DNA of 6,204 bases, taken from assembly GCA_964514665.1 (NCBI GenBank), contig CAZESH010000264.1:1-6204 (forward strand), read 5' to 3'. Positions 1-5,776 of the stretch are shown here, in pieces (position 1 is the stretch's first letter; each line of letters opens with the position of its first letter). The position numbers were made by a program, and so were the translations under genes. The notes beneath the pieces were generated by a model that made no database searches, had not been told where the DNA came from, and worked only from the letters and a program-made list of their open reading frames with translations. The DNA comes from CAZESH01 sp964514665 (lineage in GTDB: Bacteria > Bacillota > Bacilli > Paenibacillales > KCTC-25726).

Positions 1-16
1 GGTCTGGACTGGTCAT
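1..16 (-). CDS. Possible 5' end of a leftward gene (five codons only)
   Basis: Reading leftward, an ATG at 16 opens a frame M-T-S-P-D that leaves the window. A GAGG ribosome binding site lies at 25-28 (complement), 8 nt before the ATG, and a good sigma-A-like promoter lies further upstream at 67-95. This combination suggests a real gene start divergent from nfo, but five codons identify no product. It could also be a chance start codon. Confidence 0.3.
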
Positions 17-66
17 TTGTACATCCTCGTGAAAAGCAATAGAACCGTAATAGGAACATTCCCCTT

Positions 67-95
67 ATTATACAGTATTTCTAGATTTATTTCGA
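67..95 (-). promoter_or_regulatory. Candidate sigma-A promoter reading leftward
   Basis: On the minus strand there is a perfect TATAAT (67-72), a 17-bp spacer, and TCGAAA (90-95), which matches TTGACA at 4 of 6. Transcription would start near position 60 and give a leader of about 44 nt before the possible ATG at 16. It faces away from nfo, so the 130-bp gap at the left would be a divergent promoter region. Confidence 0.45.
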
Positions 96-110
96 TAATC
101 ACTGTAAAAT
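82..110 (+). promoter_or_regulatory. Candidate promoter for nfo-purU
   Basis: TAAAAT (105-110) matches the -10 consensus at 5 of 6 and lies 36 bp before the nfo ATG. At 17-bp spacing the -35 would be TAGATT (82-87), only 3 of 6. The region is AT-rich and overlaps the leftward promoter. A GATAAT at 94-99 is an alternative -10, so the exact element is uncertain. Confidence 0.3.
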
Positions 111-146
111 AGAATGGAAGTTTGAAGGTTAGGAGAGGAAGAAAAG

Positions 147-1265
147 ATGTTGAAAATCGGATCACATGTGTCGTTTTCCGACAAGGGTCTGCTGAATGCC
201 GTCAATGAGGCGGTAACATACGGTTCCAGCACTTTTATGATCTATACGGGGGCTCCCCAAAACACCAAAAGAAAACCGATCGAGGAACAATATATCGCTG
301 AAGGCAAAGCGGTGATGGAGCAAAACGGGATAAGCGAAATTGTCGTACACGCCCCTTATATTATTAACCTGGGCTCCTACAAACGCAATATTTTTCAATT
401 GGCAGTCGATTTTTTAATGGAAGAAATCCGCCGAACCGATTATATCGGCGTCAACAATATCGTGCTTCACCCCGGCGCTTATACGGACAAGGATGCGGAG
501 TATGGAATTGCAAGGATCGCCGAAGGGCTGAATGAGGTGCTCAAGGGTACGAAGGAAACCAAGGTGAATATTGCTTTGGAAACGATGGCCGGGAAAGGCT
601 CCGAAATCGGCAGAAGCTTCGAGGAAATTGCCGCGATCATCGACAAGGTCGAAGATAATGGGCGCTTAACGGTATGCTTTGATACGTGCCACACCCATGA
701 CTCGGGTTATGACGTTGCGGGAGATTTTGACGGTGTTGTCCGCGATTTTGACCGCATCATCGGGCTGGACAGGCTGGCCGTAATGCATTTGAATGACAGC
801 AAGAATGAAAGAGGCGCGGCTAAGGATCGCCATGCTCCTGTCGGTTCGGGCTGGATCGGTTTTCAAGCGATGCAGCGCATCGTGCAGCACGATGTCTTGA
901 AGCATGTTCCGATGATCCTGGAAACGCCTTGGATCGGCAAGGACAAGAAAAATCAGCGTCCGATGTACGAGGCGGAAATCGCCTTGCTTTCCGGATCGGC
1001 GGAGCAGCGCTTTGGCGGGGAGTTCCTGGAGGATGTGGCGAAAATCGATCACTTTTTCCGAAAGCAGTCCGTTGACAGCAGGGAATTCATCGTCCAAACC
1101 TGGGAGCTGCTTAAATCCGATGCAAAAGCGAAAAAGGCCGATCCCCGCGAACCGATGGAGCGGCTCTATGATGATATTATGGAAAACCGTTTGTTTCCGG
1201 ATATGGACGAACAGCAAATCAATCATCGCTTGACCGCTTGGTTTGCAAGCAAACAAATTCTCTGA
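147..1265 (+). CDS. nfo: Endonuclease IV (deoxyribonuclease IV) with C-terminal extension
   Basis: This is an AP endonuclease of the Nfo/Apn1 family, a cytoplasmic base-excision-repair enzyme. It cuts DNA 5' of abasic sites and removes blocked 3' ends using three zinc ions in a TIM barrel. The start MLKIGSHVS is typical of the family. All nine expected metal ligands can be placed by comparison with the E. coli enzyme: H68 (in VVHAPY), H108 (VLHPG), E145 (ALETM), D179 and H182 (FDTCH), H214 (MHLND), D227 and H229 (DRHAP), and E259 (LETP). The start has an AGAGG ribosome binding site at 134-138, 8 nt before the ATG. At 372 residues it is longer than the usual 280-300. The barrel appears to end near residue 285. 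The remaining 85 or so residues are charged and probably helical, and I cannot assign them. purU follows after 30 bp, probably in the same transcript. Confidence 0.93.
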   Translation: MLKIGSHVSFSDKGLLNAVNEAVTYGSSTFMIYTGAPQNTKRKPIEEQYIAEGKAVMEQNGISEIVVHAPYIINLGSYKRNIFQLAVDFLMEEIRRTDYIGVNNIVLHPGAYTDKDAEYGIARIAEGLNEVLKGTKETKVNIALETMAGKGSEIGRSFEEIAAIIDKVEDNGRLTVCFDTCHTHDSGYDVAGDFDGVVRDFDRIIGLDRLAVMHLNDSKNERGAAKDRHAPVGSGWIGFQAMQRIVQHDVLKHVPMILETPWIGKDKKNQRPMYEAEIALLSGSAEQRFGGEFLEDVAKIDHFFRKQSVDSREFIVQTWELLKSDAKAKKADPREPMERLYDDIMENRLFPDMDEQQINHRLTAWFASKQIL

Positions 1266-1295
1266 ACTGATTAAGGAAAATACGGAGGTTGAATT

Positions 1296-2195
1296 ATGCA
1301 TCCCAGCTCGCAAAACGTCAGCAATGATGCCCGCATGGAATTGAAGAATAGAGCCAGGATGCTGATCGCTTGTCCGGACAGGCCGGGCATCGTCAGCACG
1401 GTATCGCGGTTTTTGTTTGACCATGGCGCCAATATCGTACAATCCGATCAATATACAATGGATCCGCAGGGCGGGATGTTTTTCATTCGCATCGAATTCG
1501 ATCTCGATCAATTGTTCAGCCGGCTCCCTGCTCTGGAGCGGGATTTTGCCGCGATTGCCGAGGCCTTTGCCATGGAATGGAGGATAACGCCAGCCTATCA
1601 CAAGAAGAGATTGGCGGTTTTTGTGTCCAAGGAAGACCATTGCCTGCTCGAATTGCTGTGGCAGTGGCAGGCGGGGGATCTCGATGCGGATATCGTCGCT
1701 GTGGTCAGCAATCATCCCGATATGAAAGGGTTGGTGGAGTCCTTCGGGATTGCTTATCATCACATTCCGGTTTCTGCCGATACGAAACAGGAGGCCGAGA
1801 AACAACAGCTCGAGGTCATTTCCGGCAAGGCCGATGTGATCATTCTTGCCCGTTATATGCAGATTATCTCACCTCAGTTTATCACCCATTATCACAATCG
1901 CATCATCAATATCCACCATTCTTTTCTTCCTGCCTTCGTCGGCGGAAAGCCTTATCAGCAGGCGCATCAACGAGGGGTGAAGATCATCGGGGCGACCGCC
2001 CATTATGTTACGGAGGAGTTGGACGGCGGCCCGATTATCGAGCAGGACGTGCAGCGGGTAAGCCATCGCGACAACGTGGAAAATCTCAAGCGGATTGGCC
2101 GCCATATCGAACGGACCGTACTGGCCAGGGCAGTCAAATGGCATATCGAAGACCGCATTCTTGTGCATCACAACAAGACGGTAGTTTTCAATTAA
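1296..2195 (+). CDS. purU: Formyltetrahydrofolate deformylase
   Basis: The enzyme hydrolyses 10-formyl-THF to THF and formate in the cytoplasm. This balances the one-carbon pool and can supply formate for PurT-type purine synthesis. At 299 residues it has the usual family length. An N-terminal ACT domain (about residues 20-95, opening LIACPDRPGIVSTVS) is followed by a formyltransferase-fold domain (about 103-290). The catalytic Asn/His/Asp of that fold are visible: N205 and H207 in INIHHSFLPAF, and D243 in EELDGGPI. ARYMQIISPQF (185-195) is a further family signature. A GGAGG at 1284-1288, 7 nt before the ATG, supports this start. The next in-frame ATG (1335) has no ribosome binding site. The gene follows nfo closely and no promoter is evident between them. 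The ACT domain implies a small-molecule regulator; in E. coli PurU, methionine activates and glycine inhibits. Whether that holds here is inference. Confidence 0.95.
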   Translation: MHPSSQNVSNDARMELKNRARMLIACPDRPGIVSTVSRFLFDHGANIVQSDQYTMDPQGGMFFIRIEFDLDQLFSRLPALERDFAAIAEAFAMEWRITPAYHKKRLAVFVSKEDHCLLELLWQWQAGDLDADIVAVVSNHPDMKGLVESFGIAYHHIPVSADTKQEAEKQQLEVISGKADVIILARYMQIISPQFITHYHNRIINIHHSFLPAFVGGKPYQQAHQRGVKIIGATAHYVTEELDGGPIIEQDVQRVSHRDNVENLKRIGRHIERTVLARAVKWHIEDRILVHHNKTVVFN

Positions 2196-2212
2196 ACGTC
2201 TTCCGGTTAATG

Positions 2213-2241
2213 TGGTAAAGTGTGAGGTTAAATGATACAAT
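2213..2241 (+). promoter_or_regulatory. Candidate extended -10 promoter for tkt
   Basis: TGATACAAT (2233-2241) is an extended -10: a TG one base upstream of TACAAT, which matches TATAAT at 5 of 6. The -35 at 17-bp spacing is weak (TGGTAA, 2213-2218, 3 of 6), as is common for extended -10 promoters. Transcription would begin near 2248 and leave about 28 nt before the tkt ATG. It suggests tkt can be transcribed independently of nfo-purU, although read-through is possible because no terminator is seen in this 81-bp gap. Confidence 0.45.
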
Positions 2242-2276
2242 AATGCAAGCAAATTAGATAGAGGAGGAAACCAAGT

Positions 2277-4295
2277 ATGAATCAATCTGCAACGGATATC
2301 CAGCAGTTATCCGTCAACACCATTCGTACTCTGACCATCGACGCCGTGGAGAAAGCCAATTCCGGCCATCCCGGGATGCCGATGGGCGCCGCGCCGATGG
2401 CTTATGAGCTGTGGACGCAAATGATGAAGCATAATCCTGCCAATCCACAGTGGATCAACCGCGATCGTTTCGTGCTGTCGGCCGGACACGGCTCCATGCT
2501 GTTGTACAGCTTGCTGCACCTTTGCGGCTACGGTTTGACTATCGACGATCTGAAAGCTTTCCGCCAATGGGGGAGCTTGACTCCGGGGCATCCGGAATTT
2601 GGTCATACCGCAGGAGTAGACGCAACAACCGGTCCGCTCGGTCAAGGTATCGCGATGGCCGTCGGGATGGCGATAGCAGAAGCGCATCTAGGTTCCGTTT
2701 ATAATCGTGAAGGCTATTCGGTTATCGATCATTATACTTACAGCATTTGCGGGGACGGCGACCTGATGGAGGGCATCTCCAGCGAGGCTGCCTCGATGGC
2801 CGGCCATATGAAGCTCGGCAAGCTGGTTGTGCTGTATGATTCCAACGATATTTCACTTGACGGGGAATTGAACTTATCCTTTTCCGAGCAAGTGCTGACC
2901 CGCTTTGAGGGATACGGCTGGCAAACGCTGCGCGTAGAGGACGGCAACAATTTTGCGGAAATCCATGCCGCACTTGAAGAAGCAAGAAAAGATACCAACC
3001 GCCCGACGTTAATCGAAGTGAAGACGATTATCGGCTATGGCAGTCCCAATAAAGCGGGCAAAGGCGGCCATGTGGGACCTCACGGTTCACCGCTTGGCAC
3101 AGAGGAAGCCGCATTAACCAAGGAATTCTACGGCTGGCCGGCAGAGCCTGATTTTTACGTGCCGGACGAAGTTCGTGCGCACTTTGAAGAAGTGAAGGCA
3201 AAGGGCCAAGCTGCGGAACAGGAATGGCAGACCATGCTGGATAACTACGGCAAAGCCTATCCGGAACTGGCGCAGCAGTTGGAAAGCGCATTTTCCGGCA
3301 AGCTTCCCGATGGCTGGGACGCGGACCTGCCCATGTACAAGCCTGAAGATAAAGCGTTGGCGACACGTGCCGCATCTGGCAATGCGCTGAACGCGATCGC
3401 CTCCAAGGTGCCTTGGCTGATCGGCGGTTCGGCCGATCTGGAGTCTTCCACCAACACGCATTTGAAAGGGATCGAGAACTTTACTGCTTCCAACTACAGC
3501 GGACGAAACGTTTATTACGGCGTGCGTGAATTTGCCATGGGAGCCGCAGTCAACGGCATGATGCTGCATGGCGGCGTTAAGCCTTACGGAGGAACGTTCT
3601 TCGTATTCTCCGATTATCTCCGTCCTGCCATTCGTTTGTCGTCGATCATGAAGCTGCCCGTCGTTTTCGTATTTACGCATGACAGCATCGGAGTCGGGGA
3701 AGACGGACCGACGCATGAGCCGATCGAACAGCTGCCTGCGCTGCGGATCATTCCGGGTGTAAAGGTAATTCGTCCGGCTGATGGCAATGAGACGAGCCAA
3801 GCTTGGAAATACGCCATGGAGAACAACGAAGGACCTTGTGCGCTGATCTTGACGCGGCAAAATCTGCCTCAGCTGGCAGGTACTGCGGAAAAGGCTCAGG
3901 AAGGCATCGAACGCGGCGCTTATGTGCTGTCGGATGCACAGAACGGCAAGCCGCAAGCGCAGCTTATCGCCACCGGCTCCGAGGTGCAGCTGGCGGTTGC
4001 TGCACAGAAAGCTTTGGCGGAGCAAGGGATCGAAGTTCGCGTAATCAGCATGCCGAGCCGCGAGCTGTTCGATCTTCAACCGAAAGCTTATCGAGATCAG
4101 GTGATTTTACCGGAAGTCAAAGCCCGTTTGGCGATTGAAATGGCACAGCCGTTAGGCTGGGAAAAATACACCGGCGACGGCGGCGATATTCTGGGCATCG
4201 ACCGTTTCGGCGCCTCCGCTCCGGGACCCAAGGTTATTGCCGAATATGGCTTTACCGTGGAAAATGTGGTGGCAAAGGTAAAAGCGCTGTTGTAA
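2277..4295 (+). CDS. tkt: Transketolase
   Basis: This thiamine-diphosphate (ThDP) enzyme of the non-oxidative pentose phosphate pathway moves two-carbon ketol units between sugar phosphates such as xylulose-5-P, ribose-5-P and erythrose-4-P. At 672 residues it is full length and has three domains: the PP domain (about 1-325), the Pyr domain (about 355-525) and the C-terminal domain (about 545-672). Visible active-site residues are H31 (SGHPGMP), H71 (AGHGS), H105 (PGHPE), the ThDP/metal motif G159-D160-G161 ending at N190, H265 (GGHVG), the cofactor-activating glutamate E418 (VREFA), H468 (FTHDS) and H480 (GPTHEP). GGAGG at 2263-2267 lies 9 nt before the ATG. Its relationship to pgi, about 1.5 kb downstream, is pathway-level (shared fructose-6-P), and the two are not in one operon because a convergent gene lies between them. 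I see no frameshift or missing motif. Confidence 0.97.
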   Translation: MNQSATDIQQLSVNTIRTLTIDAVEKANSGHPGMPMGAAPMAYELWTQMMKHNPANPQWINRDRFVLSAGHGSMLLYSLLHLCGYGLTIDDLKAFRQWGSLTPGHPEFGHTAGVDATTGPLGQGIAMAVGMAIAEAHLGSVYNREGYSVIDHYTYSICGDGDLMEGISSEAASMAGHMKLGKLVVLYDSNDISLDGELNLSFSEQVLTRFEGYGWQTLRVEDGNNFAEIHAALEEARKDTNRPTLIEVKTIIGYGSPNKAGKGGHVGPHGSPLGTEEAALTKEFYGWPAEPDFYVPDEVRAHFEEVKAKGQAAEQEWQTMLDNYGKAYPELAQQLESAFSGKLPDGWDADLPMYKPEDKALATRAASGNALNAIASKVPWLIGGSADLESSTNTHLKGIENFTASNYSGRNVYYGVREFAMGAAVNGMMLHGGVKPYGGTFFVFSDYLRPAIRLSSIMKLPVVFVFTHDSIGVGEDGPTHEPIEQLPALRIIPGVKVIRPADGNETSQAWKYAMENNEGPCALILTRQNLPQLAGTAEKAQEGIERGAYVLSDAQNGKPQAQLIATGSEVQLAVAAQKALAEQGIEVRVISMPSRELFDLQPKAYRDQVILPEVKARLAIEMAQPLGWEKYTGDGGDILGIDRFGASAPGPKVIAEYGFTVENVVAKVKALL

Positions 4296-4307
4296 GCACG
4301 TAAACGC

Positions 4308-4364
4308 AAATAAAAAAGAAAAGGCTTCTCCGGCGCCTGCTTCATCGGCTGCCGGGGAAGCCTT
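4308..4364 (-). terminator. Intrinsic terminator between convergent genes
   Basis: Fourteen-base arms at 4321-4334 and 4351-4364 (AAGGCTTCTCCGGC against GCCGGGGAAGCCTT) pair with one non-Watson-Crick position around a 16-nt loop. On the minus strand the stem runs into TTTTCTTTTTTATTT (complement of 4308-4322), an excellent U-tract, about 20 nt beyond the stop codon of the dehydrogenase-PilZ gene. On the plus strand the stem is followed by CCCTGTTTAAATGTTT, which is only weakly U-rich. Termination of tkt by the same hairpin is therefore plausible but probably less efficient. Confidence 0.85.
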
Positions 4365-4383
4365 CCCTGTTTAAATGTTTCCT

Positions 4384-5649
4384 TTAAACTTGCTGTGCAA
4401 TGTGAGCATGTATGTAGGATTCCAGCTTGATCTGTGTATAAGGAGGAATGCCTGAAAGCATGCAGCCGTAATGGAACACTCCGTCATGCTTGGTTTCAAT
4501 GCGAATGATTTTGGCGATAATCGGGGGAAGCTCGGCTTCCTGCGGAAAATGAAGCACGATGAACATGTCCCGGGCCAAAAGGAACTCGGAATAGATCAGC
4601 AGACCCGAATCGGATAAATCATGCAGCGTTCCGTCGATCAGCTGCCCAGAGAAGGAGCCTTCCTGTTCCCACTGATAAATCGATAATTTGATCTTGATGC
4701 CGAGCGGAATGCGGATGCTTCTCCTTCTTTCCGAATCGGAGGATTTACTTTCTTGCGGCGGATTACTGTGAATTTCCGTTCCGCTCCATTCTTCGTAGCA
4801 CTGCACCACCGCGGCCATATCGGAAGCCCCCAAGCCTTTGGAGTCGGCAATTTGGAAAATGCTTTTGGCCGCTTCCAGCATGGGAACGGGGAGCTGCAGA
4901 GATGAGGATAAACTGGAAGCAAGACGGATATCCTTCAACATCAGCTGCAAAGGGAACTGTGGAGTGAAGTTGCGTTCGAGGATTCGCGGTCCTTTGCTCG
5001 CCGCGATTTTGCTTGAGGCGCCGCCGTTCAACAACACTTCCATAAAGCGCTCGGGATCGATTCCCGACTTGGAAGCAATCGCCAAACCTTCAGCCAAAGC
5101 ACTCATATTGATCGCCGATATGGTGTTGTGCGCCAGCTTTGTCTGCGAGCCCGCACCGGAGGGCCCCATATAGACGATTTTTTCGCCCATCGCTTGGAAT
5201 AACGGCAGATTTTCAACGAATGCTTCCCGACTGCCCCCGACCATGAAGGTCAGTGTTCCATCGACAGCTCCGGGTTTGCTGCCGGTAACCGGCGCATCCA
5301 GAAAATCGGCATAATGTCCGGCCAATTCCTTGTTCAGCTTGCGGCTTGTCTCGGGCGATACGGTACTGCAGTCTATTACGGTCAAGCCAAGACGGATGCC
5401 TTCCATCACTCCGTCTTGTCCATAAAACACTTCCTGCAGCGCCATGTCGTCGCTGAGCATGGTGATCAATACGTCGCAGGCACGTGCCGCCTCAGCCGGA
5501 GTGGCCGCCAAATCGGCGCCAAGATTGAGCAGTTCGTCGGCTTTTCCGGGCGTGCGGTTATACACGATCAGCGGGAAACCTTTCTTAATTAAATTGCCGG
5601 CCATTGGTAATCCCATGATTCCGAGACCGATAAATCCAACCGTTTTCAT
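4384..5649 (-). CDS. NAD(P)-dependent beta-hydroxyacid dehydrogenase-type oxidoreductase fused to a C-terminal PilZ domain
   Basis: The first 285 or so of 421 residues form a 3-hydroxyisobutyrate/tartronate-semialdehyde/succinic-semialdehyde reductase-type enzyme. It has a Rossmann motif GLGIMG (8-13), a substrate-binding DAPVTGSKPGA (118-128), and a catalytic K171 with N175 in GSQTKLAHN. K239 (LKDI) is a second conserved lysine. The GSK variant recalls glyoxylate/succinic-semialdehyde reductases, but the substrate cannot be read from sequence. After a polar linker (about 288-306) comes a PilZ domain (about 307-415). It carries ERRRSIR, matching RRxxxR (R308, R309, R313), and DLSDSG, matching DxSxxG (D344, S346, G349). 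These are the two cyclic-di-GMP contact motifs. The linker and early PilZ region contain no in-frame ATG or GTG, so PilZ is not separately translated. I chose the ATG at 5649, whose ribosome binding site is well spaced. ATG 5652 is possible, and GTG 5658 lies inside that site. A clean promoter and a terminator flank the gene, so it appears monocistronic. Both domain calls are confident; the regulatory role is inference. Confidence 0.9.
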   Translation of the reverse strand: MKTVGFIGLGIMGLPMAGNLIKKGFPLIVYNRTPGKADELLNLGADLAATPAEAARACDVLITMLSDDMALQEVFYGQDGVMEGIRLGLTVIDCSTVSPETSRKLNKELAGHYADFLDAPVTGSKPGAVDGTLTFMVGGSREAFVENLPLFQAMGEKIVYMGPSGAGSQTKLAHNTISAINMSALAEGLAIASKSGIDPERFMEVLLNGGASSKIAASKGPRILERNFTPQFPLQLMLKDIRLASSLSSSLQLPVPMLEAAKSIFQIADSKGLGASDMAAVVQCYEEWSGTEIHSNPPQESKSSDSERRRSIRIPLGIKIKLSIYQWEQEGSFSGQLIDGTLHDLSDSGLLIYSEFLLARDMFIVLHFPQEAELPPIIAKIIRIETKHDGVFHYGCMLSGIPPYTQIKLESYIHAHIAQQV

Positions 5650-5652
5650 CAT

Positions 5653-5662
5653 GATCACCTCT
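5653..5662 (-). promoter_or_regulatory. Ribosome binding site that decides the start of the dehydrogenase-PilZ gene
   Basis: Read on the minus strand this is AGAGGTGATC, nine consecutive bases complementary to the 16S rRNA 3' end (GAGGTGATC). It lies 5 nt (counting from AGG) before ATG 5652 and 8 nt before ATG 5649. The GTG at 5658 lies within it and so is an unlikely start. Confidence 0.75.
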
Positions 5663-5669
5663 TGGCCTC

Positions 5670-5698
5670 ATTGTAACATTTTTATCCAGAGGTGTGAA
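5670..5698 (-). promoter_or_regulatory. Sigma-A-type promoter of the dehydrogenase-PilZ gene
   Basis: On the minus strand, TTCACA (complement of 5693-5698, 5 of 6 to TTGACA), a 17-bp spacer, and TACAAT (complement of 5670-5675, 5 of 6), preceded by an extended TG one base upstream. Transcription would start near 5662-5663, giving a leader of only about 11-14 nt that is almost entirely ribosome binding site. This leaves no room for a 5' riboswitch. Confidence 0.65.
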
Positions 5699-5708
5699 TC
5701 ACTTCACT
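5693..5708. promoter_or_regulatory. CRP/FNR-like palindrome in the divergent promoter region
   Basis: TGTGA (5693-5697), six bases, then TCACT (5704-5708), matching the TGTGA-N6-TCACA consensus of CRP/FNR-family regulators at 9 of 10 positions. The core GTGAA-TCAC-TTCAC is a perfect inverted repeat. It covers the entire -35 of the leftward dehydrogenase-PilZ promoter and ends 4 bp before the candidate pgi -35. Occupancy would most simply repress the leftward gene. A 16-bp match can arise by chance, and no regulator gene is in view. Confidence 0.35.
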
Positions 5709-5712
5709 TGCG

Positions 5713-5742
5713 TTGCATAATAAATCTGAAGTATGCTATATT
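5713..5742 (+). promoter_or_regulatory. Candidate extended -10 promoter for pgi
   Basis: TGCTATATT (5734-5742) is an extended -10: TG one base before TATATT, 5 of 6. TTGCAT (5713-5718) lies 18 bp upstream and keeps the TTG of the -35. The start would be near 5749, about 28 nt before the pgi ATG. Its sequence does not overlap the leftward promoter at 5670-5698. Confidence 0.5.
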
Positions 5743-5776
5743 TTTATGAAAATACTGTCATTCAGGAGGAATAATC

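Noticed and set aside
666..1805. Long open frame on the minus strand (379 codons) antisense to nfo and purU
   Set aside because: It spans the nfo-purU junction opposite two clearly recognised genes whose catalytic residues are intact. Its translation shows no recognisable domain. It is a frame shadow.
2175..2202. Hairpin AAGACG...CGTCTT around the purU stop codon as a terminator
   Set aside because: The stem is only 6 bp with a 16-nt loop, and no T-run follows.
1577..2218. Overlapping plus-strand frame of 213 codons within purU
   Set aside because: It is out of frame with purU, whose formyltransferase motifs are continuous here. The alternative product is Arg/Gly-rich and unlike any protein I recognise, so I see no frameshift or overlapping gene.
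2196..2276. Riboswitch or small gene in the purU-tkt gap
   Set aside because: At 81 bp, with a likely transcript start near 2248, there is no room for a structured leader. No open frame with a ribosome binding site is present.
3114..4079. Minus-strand open frame of 321 codons inside tkt
   Set aside because: It lies wholly antisense to conserved transketolase sequence and its translation has no family features.
4369..4389. Inverted repeat GTTTAAA...TTTAAAC over the stop codon of the dehydrogenase-PilZ gene
   Set aside because: The 7-bp arms are mostly A/T and no T-tract follows on either strand. The adjacent GC-rich hairpin at 4321-4364 is a much better terminator.
5693..5706. Catabolite-responsive element (cre, CcpA site) upstream of pgi
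   Set aside because: The ends resemble the consensus, but the central CG and other key bases mismatch (about four mismatches). The CRP/FNR-type reading fits better.
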